From positions 1 to 29,099 of the forward strand of contig CAZKFB010000013.1 of NCBI GenBank assembly GCA_964551965.1: a DNA stretch of 29,099 nt. Direction: 5' to 3'. A program made the position numbers and the translations under genes. The notes under the pieces are model-generated. The model did no database searches. It worked only from the letters and a program-made list of their open reading frames with translations, and was not told the origin of the DNA. Below are positions 21,787-29,099 of this stretch, piece after piece (position 1 is the first letter of the stretch; each line of letters begins with the position of its first letter). Source of the stretch: CAG-582 sp964551965 (GTDB lineage: Bacteria; Bacillota_I; Bacilli_A; RF39; UBA660).

Positions 21787-22317
21787 ATGAAAAAAAAAGA
21801 TATGATAATTAACGCTAAAAAAGCTATTGATAAGTTAGAATATAAGAAAAATCAATTTATCTATCATAGATATACTAAATATATTGTTGATTATCGAATT
21901 GAAGGAGATTGCATAAGAGTTTTCTCTAATTTAGGTGTATCTAGAAAAATCAAAAACACTCATAGTAATATGAATAAAATAAATAGAACTATTATTAAAA
22001 ATAAAGTTGAAATTGCAAATCGTATTGATGAATACGAAAATAATAGCAATGATAGATCTCTAGTACTACTAATTAATATGTTTTTATTATGTGCATCAGG
22101 CGCAATGGTTGTATTAACTTTATTTATTGGTAGTTATATGTTATTCCTATTATCTATTATTTTATTTTCTTTATCAGTATTAGCTTCTTCTATTATGGGA
22201 TTAAACTACTATATAAAGGTTAAAGAAATTCAAAACTTAAAACAAATTACGGGATATAAGATGGAAAATGAATTTAAATTACCACATATTGATTTATCTT
22301 CCATTAAAACAAGATAG
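21787..22317 (+). CDS. Two-helix membrane protein with basic N-terminal region
   Basis: A 176-residue protein. ATG 21787 follows GGGGTG by 7 bases; the in-frame GTG at 21778 overlaps that site. Residues 1-90 are very basic and probably helical (MKKKDMIINAKKAIDKLEYK, later NKINRTIIKNKVEIANRIDE), followed by two hydrophobic helices at about 96-117 and 122-145, then a short cytoplasmic tail. Nothing similar is recognised. It is a single-gene unit ending in a terminator just before the polysaccharide cluster; a link to that cluster is not shown. Confidence 0.7.
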   Translation: MKKKDMIINAKKAIDKLEYKKNQFIYHRYTKYIVDYRIEGDCIRVFSNLGVSRKIKNTHSNMNKINRTIIKNKVEIANRIDEYENNSNDRSLVLLINMFLLCASGAMVVLTLFIGSYMLFLLSIILFSLSVLASSIMGLNYYIKVKEIQNLKQITGYKMENEFKLPHIDLSSIKTR

Positions 22318-22322
22318 TATCT

Positions 22323-22346
22323 AAATAGCAGAAATGCTATTTTTTT
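22323..22346 (+). terminator. Terminator of the gene at 21787
   Basis: AAATAGCA, loop GAAA, TGCTATTT, T run to 22346. Confidence 0.85.
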
Positions 22347-22357
22347 ATTTGGTTTTA

Positions 22358-22386
22358 TTGATATCATTTATTAAATCTATTATAAT
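22358..22386 (+). promoter_or_regulatory. Main promoter of the surface-polysaccharide cluster
   Basis: TTGATA (22358-22363), 17-base spacer, TATAAT (22381-22386): the best sigma-A-type promoter in the window. Confidence 0.75.
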
Positions 22387-22405
22387 TGAATAAAGGATTG
22401 GTAGT

Positions 22406-23731
22406 ATGAAAAGATTGTACAACAATGAAGTAATATCGAGATTTTTAGTTTTACAACCAATGATAGATATTATTACCTCATTAATGATAAATGAATTATT
22501 AATCCCAGTATCGCTAGGAATGATTATTCGCTTTCTATTTCTTGTATATGCTAGTATTTATTTAATAAATAAAAAAGATAAGAAGATAAATGGGATATTT
22601 ATAATATTAATTCTTTATATGGGAATATCTACAATAGGTAATTATCACATTAAAGATAGTTTTAGTTTATTTACACAAGCTTCTTTTATGTTAAAGTTTA
22701 TATATTTCCCAATAAGTTTATTATTTTTCTATGAATATTTTAAAGAACATAAAGAATTAAATATGAATGTTTATATTCATGCATCTCTTTTAATGACATT
22801 ATCTTTATTTGTATCTATTTTAACAAATACTAGTTATTGCTCATATATGGGTGGGGATTTCGATTGTCATTTGCGTGGTTATCTAGGTTGGTTTAATTCA
22901 GCTAATGAAACTAGTGTTATATTAATTTTCTATTTTGGTATGATGTTAATTAATTATCTAAAACAAAAGAGTGGTATGGGGTATTTTTATTTATTATTGG
23001 TAGCAATATTTATGATTCTAATTGGTACGAAGACAGGATTTATTGGTCTATTTGGAATACTTGTAATCTATATTTTATATTATTTAATTTCAACAATGAT
23101 TAATAATAAAAAAGTAGTATTATTTAAGAAGATACTAATTCTATTAATATCTTTAATTGCTGTAATATTATATATTCCAAATACTCCTTTATATTTTAAT
23201 TTAGATTTATCTTATACATATTCTAAAGAACAATTAGTTAATAATAAGAATAATCAAGAAGAAAGTGAACCAATTATTGAACCAAGTATTCAAGATGATG
23301 ATACTATTGTTGCTAACCACTTAGTATTTAATGATCGTGATGAGTTCTTAATTTATAATAAAGAAATCTATAAGAATAGTAGTTTATTTAATAAACTATT
23401 TGGTATTACTAATCAAGGTAATTATATTAATGGAATAAAATATGATCATATATGTGAAAGAGATCTTCATGATTTAATTATTTATTATGGAATAATTGGA
23501 TTATTAGTTGAACTTTTAATACCATTTATCCTACTTATTAAATTAATTAAAAATATAGTTAAGAAGCCTAAGATAATGTTAGATGATAAATTTATTATTA
23601 CAGGAATTGTATCTGCTTTAATACTTGCTGTAAGTTATTTAGCAGGACATACATTGTTTAATCCAGCCGTATCAATTTATTTAGCACTTGTAATAACTAA
23701 TCTAGTAAGGATGAGTGATATTCATGAATAG
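22406..23731 (+). CDS. O-antigen ligase/polymerase-like membrane protein
   Basis: A 441-residue polytopic protein with about eleven hydrophobic helices. The pattern is that of the O-antigen ligase-like/Wzy group of polysaccharide polymerases and ligases. WFNSANETSVILIFYFG near residue 170 and LIGTKTGFIGLFGIL near residue 205 match conserved helices of this group. A large hydrophilic, extracytoplasmic loop lies at about 265-360, rich in Asn, Glu and Asp (NKNNQEESEPIIEPSIQDDD), and contains ICERDLHDLIIYYGIIG. It could polymerise or attach the glycan made by the following genes. AAGGA lies 8 bases before the ATG, and its end overlaps the next gene by 8 bases. Confidence 0.75.
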   Translation: MKRLYNNEVISRFLVLQPMIDIITSLMINELLIPVSLGMIIRFLFLVYASIYLINKKDKKINGIFIILILYMGISTIGNYHIKDSFSLFTQASFMLKFIYFPISLLFFYEYFKEHKELNMNVYIHASLLMTLSLFVSILTNTSYCSYMGGDFDCHLRGYLGWFNSANETSVILIFYFGMMLINYLKQKSGMGYFYLLLVAIFMILIGTKTGFIGLFGILVIYILYYLISTMINNKKVVLFKKILILLISLIAVILYIPNTPLYFNLDLSYTYSKEQLVNNKNNQEESEPIIEPSIQDDDTIVANHLVFNDRDEFLIYNKEIYKNSSLFNKLFGITNQGNYINGIKYDHICERDLHDLIIYYGIIGLLVELLIPFILLIKLIKNIVKKPKIMLDDKFIITGIVSALILAVSYLAGHTLFNPAVSIYLALVITNLVRMSDIHE

Positions 23732-24572
23732 TGCAGTTTTTATAATCGTTAATTACAATGATTCGGATAACACGATTAAATTAATTAACAATGTTAAAGA
23801 CTATAAATCAATTAAAAAAATAGTTGTTGTTGATAATAATTCTAGTGACGATTCATTAGATCATTTGCGCGAGTTAGATATAAAAAAATTACATATTATT
23901 GAAAGCATTCATAATAATGGATATGCTAAGGGATTAAATATGGGAGCTAAATATGCTATGGAAGAATATAAAAATCCTATATTAATATTTAGTAATTCGG
24001 ATATTGAAATTAAATCTGAAGATACGATTAAAAATCTTATAAGCAATTTTAAAAATAAAGATATTAAAGTAGTTATGCCAAAGATTAAAGAAAAAGATAA
24101 TTATTCTTATGGTTGGAAGTTAACTAGTCCTTTTAAGGATTTACTTATGAATATTCCTGGTATCAATAAGAAAATTCGCAAGAAGTATAGATACTATGAT
24201 GAAGACTACTTTAATACTGATACTTCAATAGTAGACTGTATATACGGTTGTTTCTTTCTTGTTGAAGGTGAATTTCTAAAAAAAATAAATTACTTTGATG
24301 AAAATACATTTCTTTATTTTGAAGAATATATTTTAGGTAAAAAAGTAAAATCATATAATAAGTTATCAATTGTTGATAATCGTGAATATGTTATTCATAA
24401 TCACAATATATCAATAGGTAAGAATGTATCGGATATTAATAAATATAAAATATATAAAAAGAGTCAATTCTATTATGAAAAAAAATATAATAATGCCAAT
24501 GCATTAATAATGTTTTTCTTTAAAGTATTTTATTATATTAATTTAATTCCATATAAATTAAAAAGAAAATGA
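23724..24572 (+). CDS. Family 2 glycosyltransferase (rhamnosyltransferase-like)
   Basis: A 282-residue GT-A enzyme. ATG 23724 is preferred over the in-frame GTG at 23715; GAGTGAT serves as ribosome site. The N-terminus AVFIIVNYNDSDN and IVVVDNNSSDDS bind the nucleotide sugar, NNGYAKGLNMG is a conserved loop, and FSNSDIEI carries the metal-binding D-x-D-like motif. YGCFFLVEGEFLKKINYFDE and NTFLYFEEYIL correspond to the WbbL-type catalytic region, in which FLYxED-like acidic residues act as base. No membrane helix apart from a hydrophobic C-terminus. Together with the dTDP-rhamnose enzyme downstream, rhamnose transfer is a reasonable but unproven function. Confidence 0.85.
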   Translation: MNSAVFIIVNYNDSDNTIKLINNVKDYKSIKKIVVVDNNSSDDSLDHLRELDIKKLHIIESIHNNGYAKGLNMGAKYAMEEYKNPILIFSNSDIEIKSEDTIKNLISNFKNKDIKVVMPKIKEKDNYSYGWKLTSPFKDLLMNIPGINKKIRKKYRYYDEDYFNTDTSIVDCIYGCFFLVEGEFLKKINYFDENTFLYFEEYILGKKVKSYNKLSIVDNREYVIHNHNISIGKNVSDINKYKIYKKSQFYYEKKYNNANALIMFFFKVFYYINLIPYKLKRK

Positions 24573-24600
24573 GTTATAATATATTTTGGAGGGTAATGGT

Positions 24601-26154
24601 ATGAAAAAAATATTAATAACAGGGGGATCTGGGCAATTAGGATACGATATTTATAGAGAATTAAATAAGAGATATGGCGATGATGTAAAAATCTTTATGC
24701 CTAATCATGCGGTATTAGATATAACTGATGAAAATAGTGTTAGAGAACTTATTGATTCATTTAAACCGGATGTAGTATTTCATGCAGCAGCATATACTAA
24801 AGTAGACGATGCTGAAGATAATAAAGAAGCATGTTTTAAAGCTAATTCTTATGCTACCCAAGTAATTGCTGAAGCTTGTGAATCTATTGGAGCTAAATTA
24901 ATCTATGTAAGTACTGACTATGTATTTGATGGTAAAAAGGGAAGTCCTTATTCAGAAGGAGATCTAATTAATCCAATTAATATATATGGTAGTAGTAAAG
25001 CTGCCGGAGAAAAGAAGGCAATGCTTAATCCTAAGACATTTGTTGTAAGAACTTCTTGGGTGTTTGGTATAAATGGAAAAAATTTTGTTAAAACCATGTT
25101 GGATCTTGCGGAAAAACGAGACAAATTAACAGTTGTAAGTGATCAAATTGGAAGTCCAACTTATACAGTTGACCTGGCGAGATTACTGGTTGATATGAGT
25201 GAGTCTGATAAGTATGGAATATATCATGCTACAAATGAAGGGGACACTACTTGGTATAATTTTGCTAAAGAAATATTTGAAGTAAATCATAAGAATATCA
25301 TCGTTGAACCAGTAACAAGTGAAGAATACAGTAGTAAAGCCGAAAGGCCTACTGATTCACGTTTATCAAAACAAAAATTAGTTGATGCTGGATTTAAACC
25401 ACTTCCACATTATCGTGATGCTTTAGAGAGATTCTCTAATGAATTAGAAGTTTATAAAGAATATATGGCAACATACTATGCTAATGAAAATGTTGAATTT
25501 GCCAATAAGACAAAAGCAATATCAACTAACTTAAAAGATTGCTATGTCGTAGATCCTCATGTATTTGGCGATGCTAGAGGTTCATTTGCACCAATATTCA
25601 TGGCAGAATATATGGAACAATTAGGATTTAGAAAAAGTGTTCAAGACAATCGAAGTATTTCTCATAAGGGAGTGTTTAGAGGATTACATTTTCAAAAAGA
25701 TCCTTATAGTCAAGCTAAAATTGTCTATGTTGATAAAGGTGCAGCATTTGTTGTAGTTGTCGATATGCGTGTTGATTCACCAACATATTTGAAGGGTACT
25801 TCGCTTTTATTAACGCCATTTGACCCTAGTGATCCTAAGAGTGGATTAGAATTATTTGTACCAACCGGATTTGCTCACGGATATTTGGCTTTAAAAGATA
25901 ATACATGGTATATGTATAAGATTGATAATGATTATATGCCATCAAGTGAAGGTGGGGTATTATGGTGTGATCCTTCATTAGATATCGATTGGAAACGTCT
26001 ATTTGCTGAAGGATGTATTGATGAAGATGATCTTGATTTAAAAGATGATGATAAAAATAGACCTAAACTAGATGGAACAGAAGAATATTTCCATTGTAAG
26101 AAATTAGAATTGAATAATAAACCTACAAATTATAATTTTGAAGTAGGAATGTAA
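24601..26154 (+). CDS. Fused dTDP-4-dehydrorhamnose reductase (RmlD) and 3,5-epimerase (RmlC)
   Basis: A 517-residue fusion catalysing the last two steps of dTDP-L-rhamnose synthesis, written in the reverse of pathway order. Residues 1-285 are RmlD: Rossmann motif GGSGQLGYD, the catalytic pair in YGSSKAAGEKKA, VVRTSWVFG and the PTYTVDLARLL region. A linker of about 25 residues (ELEVYKEYMATYYANE) leads to RmlC, from about 312 to the end: DPHVFGDARGSF, RGLHFQKDPYSQAK with the catalytic His, VVVVDMRVDSPTY with the Asp of the dyad, and PTGFAHGYLAL, WCDPSLDIDW. Both active sites appear complete. ATG 24601 is 7 bases after GGAGGG (24588-24593); the TTG at 24586 lies in that site. Such bifunctional proteins exist in gut bacteria, with the epimerase usually named first. 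RmlA and RmlB are not in this window. Confidence 0.92.
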   Translation: MKKILITGGSGQLGYDIYRELNKRYGDDVKIFMPNHAVLDITDENSVRELIDSFKPDVVFHAAAYTKVDDAEDNKEACFKANSYATQVIAEACESIGAKLIYVSTDYVFDGKKGSPYSEGDLINPINIYGSSKAAGEKKAMLNPKTFVVRTSWVFGINGKNFVKTMLDLAEKRDKLTVVSDQIGSPTYTVDLARLLVDMSESDKYGIYHATNEGDTTWYNFAKEIFEVNHKNIIVEPVTSEEYSSKAERPTDSRLSKQKLVDAGFKPLPHYRDALERFSNELEVYKEYMATYYANENVEFANKTKAISTNLKDCYVVDPHVFGDARGSFAPIFMAEYMEQLGFRKSVQDNRSISHKGVFRGLHFQKDPYSQAKIVYVDKGAAFVVVVDMRVDSPTYLKGTSLLLTPFDPSDPKSGLELFVPTGFAHGYLALKDNTWYMYKIDNDYMPSSEGGVLWCDPSLDIDWKRLFAEGCIDEDDLDLKDDDKNRPKLDGTEEYFHCKKLELNNKPTNYNFEVGM

Positions 26155-26161
26155 GTTAACT

Positions 26162-26189
26162 AGCATCTTTCATTTAAAAGATGCTTTTT
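26162..26189 (+). terminator. Terminator after the RmlD-RmlC gene
   Basis: AGCATCTTT (26162-26170), loop CATTTA, AAAGATGCT (26177-26185), T run. Confidence 0.85.
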
Positions 26190-26210
26190 ATATAAAATAG
26201 AATAAAAATT

Positions 26211-26219
26211 TGATACAAT
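26211..26219 (+). promoter_or_regulatory. Extended -10 promoter of the second GT2 gene
   Basis: TGA-TACAAT at 26211-26219, 15 bases before the ATG at 26235. Confidence 0.5.
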
Positions 26220-26234
26220 TAAGTTGGTGATCGT

Positions 26235-27200
26235 ATGGAAAAAGATTTGGTTTCAATTATTGTTCCTACATATAATCGGGCAAGGACTCTTAAAACTTCA
26301 ATTAGTAGTCTTACTTGCCAAACATATGATAATATCGAGATTATTATTGTTGATGATGGTTCGATAGATAATACTCAAGAATTAGTTAGTAGTATTAATG
26401 ATTCAAGAGTTAGATATATTAAGTTAGATAAAAACTATGGAGCTTGCTATGCCCGTAATATAGGTATTAAAGCATCTCTCGGTAAATATATTATGTTCAA
26501 TGATTCTGATGATGCATTTGATTCAAAAAAAGTTGAAACACAATATAAGAATTTATTAGCGAATGAATCTGATATGGATTTTTGTAAACTAAGAATACAT
26601 TCGGATGATACGATAATAGAAATACCTACTGAAAGTCAACTTGATGATATAAATAAGAATGGATTAGTAACTGAGTTATGCAAAGCAAATTTTATAAGTA
26701 CTCAATCATTTATCGTTAAAAAAAGTATATTAGAGAAATATTTATTTGATGAAAGTCTTCCTCGATTACAAGATTATGATTTATTTTTGCGAATGGTTCC
26801 TCATATTAAAGTATCATTTACCAATGAATTCTTAGCTGATCTATATCGACAAACTGATAGTATTAGTAGATCGAATGTTAGATTAAGTGAAGCTATTGGT
26901 ATCATGTATGCCAAAGAATATGATTTAAGTCGAAGGAATATGGAATCCCTTCATCAACAGATATTTAGAATAAATGAAAATCTATCTAGTTATATGAATT
27001 TATTAGAGACAAATCTTCAAAGTTCTCAAAGCGATGTTGAAAAACTAAATTCTGAATTAGAAGAAATGACTAAAAATTTACAAAGAATTAAAAGAGAAAA
27101 AGAGGAAATAGAACAAAAATATTATAAGGTAGTAAATTCTCGTGTTTGGAAGTTTTTCGATAAGGCAAGAAGAATAGGAAAGAATGTTATAAGAAAATAA
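26235..27200 (+). CDS. Family 2 glycosyltransferase with C-terminal coiled coil
   Basis: A 321-residue protein. Residues 1-235 form a GT-A domain: VSIIVPTYNRARTL, IIIVDDGSIDNT, YGACYARNIGIKAS and the D-x-D-type FNDSDDAFD near residue 94. Residues about 235-300 are a predicted coiled coil (VEKLNSELEEMTKNLQRIKR), ending in YKVVNSRVWKFFDKARR. This tail, a coiled coil closed by S-x-x-W-K-basic, is shared with the methyltransferase that follows and is common at the end of surface-glycan enzymes. It may bind membrane or chain partners. GGTGAT precedes the start. Confidence 0.88.
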   Translation: MEKDLVSIIVPTYNRARTLKTSISSLTCQTYDNIEIIIVDDGSIDNTQELVSSINDSRVRYIKLDKNYGACYARNIGIKASLGKYIMFNDSDDAFDSKKVETQYKNLLANESDMDFCKLRIHSDDTIIEIPTESQLDDINKNGLVTELCKANFISTQSFIVKKSILEKYLFDESLPRLQDYDLFLRMVPHIKVSFTNEFLADLYRQTDSISRSNVRLSEAIGIMYAKEYDLSRRNMESLHQQIFRINENLSSYMNLLETNLQSSQSDVEKLNSELEEMTKNLQRIKREKEEIEQKYYKVVNSRVWKFFDKARRIGKNVIRK

Positions 27201-27205
27201 TTATT

Positions 27206-27231
27206 AAGTACTTTAAAAAAGTACTTTTTTT
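27206..27231 (+). terminator. Terminator after the second GT2 gene
   Basis: AAGTACTTT (27206-27214), loop AAA, AAAGTACTT (27218-27226), T run. Confidence 0.85.
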
Positions 27232-27240
27232 AAAGTTTTA

Positions 27241-27270
27241 TTGAGAATAATATATATAATATGGTATAAT
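27241..27270 (+). promoter_or_regulatory. Promoter of the methyltransferase/ABC export genes
   Basis: TTGAGA (27241-27246), 18-base spacer, TATAAT (27265-27270) preceded by TGG. Confidence 0.65.
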
Positions 27271-27302
27271 TTTATATATAAGACTCTATGGAGATGATAG
27301 GT

Positions 27303-28298
27303 ATGAAAAGAGAGCATTTTTATTTGGGAAATGCCGAAAAAAATTTACTTGGAACAAAAGATTTAGAAAATAATTATGACTTTGATGATAACTCATATGT
27401 TTATGATGAGAACAAAAAAAATGATAGCCATGTTGCTGTTGTAAAACAAATCAAAGATAATAGTACAGTCCTTGATATTGGATGTGCTAGTGGAATACTT
27501 GGATCAATAATTGCTAAAAATAAAAATTGCATTGTTGATGGGATTGAATATGACAAAGAATCTTGTAGAGTATTAAAAAAAAGAAATATATATAGAGATA
27601 TATATAATTTTTCAATTACGGATTTTCAAGGGGAAGAATATAAAAAGTTTATTAAATTAAATAGAAAATACGATTATATTGTGTTTGCTGATGTACTAGA
27701 ACATTTAGTAGATCCATGGCAAGTTTTAGTCAATATTTCAAGTTTATTAAATAAAGATGGAAAGATAATAATATCTTTGCCAAACATTGCTCATTTAGAT
27801 ATTATAAAAGGACTAATTAATAATGAGTTTAACTATACGAGATGGGGAATTTTAGATAAGACACATATTAGATTCTTTACACCATCATCTCTTAAAGACA
27901 TGATAGATAATATTGCTGATGAATATAAAGTATATTTTAGTCTAAACAAATGTGAAGATATACTTATTAAACCTGAGTATTTTGATGATTTTGAAAAATA
28001 TAGATTATTTAATGTTAATTCTAATTTAGAAAGCTATTTAGCATTACAAAATGTTTATACACTAACATTAGAAAATTCTAAGAAAAACATGAAAAACAAC
28101 ATAAAGAATGAAAATATAGATAACTTTGATAAAATGTTAGAATCATTTAACGCTTTATATGAAACAAACGAAAAGAACAACAATGATATAGAAAAAATAA
28201 GAAAAGAAGTCGAAAGACTTGAAAATGAATTGACAGCAATAAAGAATAGTAAAAGATGGAAAATGCTTAATAAATTTATGAAGATATTTGGAAAGTAA
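27303..28298 (+). CDS. SAM-dependent methyltransferase with C-terminal coiled coil
   Basis: A 331-residue protein. ATG 27303 is preferred to the in-frame ATG 27288 because GGAG (27290-27293) lies between them. Residues about 45-195 form a class I methyltransferase: motif I VLDIGCASGILGSIIA, post-I acidic GIEYD, motif II YDYIVFADVLEHLVDP and motif III IIISLPNIAHL. A less conserved region follows, then a coiled coil (about 275-315, IEKIRKEVERLENELTAI) and SKRWKMLNKFMK, the same tail motif as in the preceding glycosyltransferase. In ABC-dependent glycan export, a methyltransferase can cap the chain terminus before Wzt-type recognition, which would fit the neighbouring ATPase. The acceptor here is not known. 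Confidence 0.85.
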   Translation: MKREHFYLGNAEKNLLGTKDLENNYDFDDNSYVYDENKKNDSHVAVVKQIKDNSTVLDIGCASGILGSIIAKNKNCIVDGIEYDKESCRVLKKRNIYRDIYNFSITDFQGEEYKKFIKLNRKYDYIVFADVLEHLVDPWQVLVNISSLLNKDGKIIISLPNIAHLDIIKGLINNEFNYTRWGILDKTHIRFFTPSSLKDMIDNIADEYKVYFSLNKCEDILIKPEYFDDFEKYRLFNVNSNLESYLALQNVYTLTLENSKKNMKNNIKNENIDNFDKMLESFNALYETNEKNNNDIEKIRKEVERLENELTAIKNSKRWKMLNKFMKIFGK

Positions 28299-28315
28299 AA
28301 AAAGGAGCTGTAATT

Positions 28316-29050
28316 ATGAAAAAGGATAACGCAATTGAAGTAAAAAACATGACAAAAACTTTTAAACTATTTTATGACAAACCAAGTACTCTAAAAGAAA
28401 GATTAGTCTTTTGGAATCATAAAAAAGCGGAAACAAGAACAGTTCTAGATAATATAAATGTAGACATAAAAAAAGGTGAAACAGTTGCACTTATAGGTGT
28501 AAATGGTTCCGGTAAATCTACTTTATTAAAACTTATGACAAAGATAATATATCCAACAAAAGGAACAATTGAAACAAAAGGTAAATTAACTAGTTTGCTT
28601 GAATTGGGTGCAGGATTTCATCCTGATTTTACAGGAAGAGAGAATATTTACTTTAATGCATCTATATTTGGCTTGACAAGAAAAGAAATAGATAAGAGAT
28701 TGGATGATATTATTGCTTTTTCAGAACTTGAAGATTTTATTGATAACCCTGTAAGAACATATTCAAGTGGTCAATATATGAGACTTGCATTCTCGATTGC
28801 AATTAATGTTGATGCTGAAATCCTACTAATTGATGAAATATTAGCTGTTGGAGATCAACATTTTCAAGATAAATGTTTTGCAAAATTAAAGGAATTAAGT
28901 AAAAGTGAAAAAACGATAGTTATTGTTTCTCATTCACTTGAGGCACTTAAACAATTGTGCTCAAGAGGAATTTGGATAAATGAAGGTAAGGTACAAATGG
29001 ATGGCAATATTAATGAAGTAATTGATGAGTATCTTAAGATTTGTGGGTAG
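28316..29050 (+). CDS. Polysaccharide/teichoic acid ABC exporter ATPase (Wzt/TagH type)
   Basis: A 244-residue ATPase of the polysaccharide-export ABC subfamily (Wzt, TagH, RfbE). Walker A is GVNGSGKST near residue 62, the signature is YSSGQYMRL, Walker B is ILLIDEILAVGDQHF, the switch His is in IVSHSLEALK. The subfamily marks LLELGAGFHPDFTGRENIYFN and STLKERLVFWNHKKAE (a typical N-terminal insertion) are present. It lacks the C-terminal carbohydrate-binding domain of long Wzt proteins, so it resembles the short form, which does not require a specific chain cap. AAAGGAG is a good ribosome site. The permease gene seems to begin 8 bases after its stop codon. Confidence 0.92.
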   Translation: MKKDNAIEVKNMTKTFKLFYDKPSTLKERLVFWNHKKAETRTVLDNINVDIKKGETVALIGVNGSGKSTLLKLMTKIIYPTKGTIETKGKLTSLLELGAGFHPDFTGRENIYFNASIFGLTRKEIDKRLDDIIAFSELEDFIDNPVRTYSSGQYMRLAFSIAINVDAEILLIDEILAVGDQHFQDKCFAKLKELSKSEKTIVIVSHSLEALKQLCSRGIWINEGKVQMDGNINEVIDEYLKICG

Positions 29051-29058
29051 GTGATAGT

Positions 29059-29099
29059 ATGAAATTGTTTAAAGATTTATATGCCTATAGAGAACTTTT
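29059..29099 (+). CDS. Start of the next gene (probably the exporter permease), cut by the window end
   Basis: ATG 29059 follows TAGGTGAT (29048-29055) and gives MKLFKDLYAYREL before the sequence stops. The short opening resembles the cytoplasmic N-terminus of ABC-2 polysaccharide permeases (basic, with a LYxYREL motif), and position directly after the ATPase supports this. Thirteen residues are too few for certainty. Confidence 0.5.
   Translation, partial: MKLFKDLYAYREL

Noticed and set aside
1..29099. Mycoplasma-type code (TGA = Trp)
   Set aside because: Genes end with TGA at 1912-1914 and 9895-9897, and conserved tryptophans are TGG throughout.
1..29099. CRISPR arrays, insertion sequences, tRNA or rRNA genes
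   Set aside because: No regularly spaced direct repeats, no transposase or terminal repeats, and no tRNA cloverleaf or rRNA sequence was recognised by eye.

Overview
This is a 29.1 kb stretch of a very AT-rich, low-GC Gram-positive (Firmicutes/Bacilli-type) chromosome. TGA is used as a stop (for example at 1912-1914 and at the end of the gene at 9190-9897) and Trp is TGG, so this is the standard bacterial code and not the Mycoplasma code. A D-alanyl-D-alanine carboxypeptidase implies peptidoglycan. RecD2-type helicase, L-lactate dehydrogenase, S20, GreA, NusB and pyruvate phosphate dikinase fit a fermentative, probably host-associated member of the Bacilli (Erysipelotrichales/RF39-like; inference only). 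Genes are tightly packed, most carry clear AGGAGG-like ribosome sites, promoters often have an extended -10 (TGn-TATAAT), and many intrinsic terminators overlap the stop codon of the gene they end.

Layout. 1-819: 3' end of ppdK. 820-1044: an orphan leader with promoter and terminator ahead of an ORF6N/PLD-like gene (1045-1914). 2014-2968: a small membrane protein and a TetR regulator broken by a one-base frameshift. 3051-4573: an alkylation-repair operon (O6-alkylguanine-DNA alkyltransferase, 3-methyladenine glycosylase I) plus an ElaA-type acetyltransferase. 4743-5894: a membrane acyltransferase. 5976-9081: an ABC exporter (ATPase, permease) with a membrane-anchored zinc-ribbon protein. 9190-12303: a divergent protein-kinase-like protein, RecD2, and a 43-codon membrane ORF. 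12328-13675 (minus): a membrane-anchored transglutaminase-like protein and ribosomal protein S20.

13944-16177 holds the most unusual operon: a CYTH (triphosphate-tunnel) protein, a radical SAM protein with viperin/MoaA-like features, and a LysR regulator, all overlapping. It is preceded by nested inverted repeats that look like a LysR operator. It is followed by a 525-base non-coding gap containing its own promoter, several long complementary segments including a possible 11-bp pseudoknot, three copies of a 12-base motif and a strong terminator: a candidate undescribed structured RNA of about 360 nt.

16703-21656 is mostly housekeeping (GreA, PBP5-type carboxypeptidase, LDH on the minus strand, NusB) interleaved with unrecognised proteins. 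21787-22317 is a two-helix membrane protein. From 22406 to the end of the window there is a cell-surface polysaccharide cluster: an O-antigen ligase/polymerase-like protein, a rhamnosyltransferase-like GT2, a fused RmlD-RmlC enzyme making dTDP-L-rhamnose, a second GT2, a methyltransferase, a Wzt/TagH-type ABC ATPase and the start of what is probably its permease. Together these suggest synthesis and ABC-dependent export of a rhamnose-containing wall glycan.
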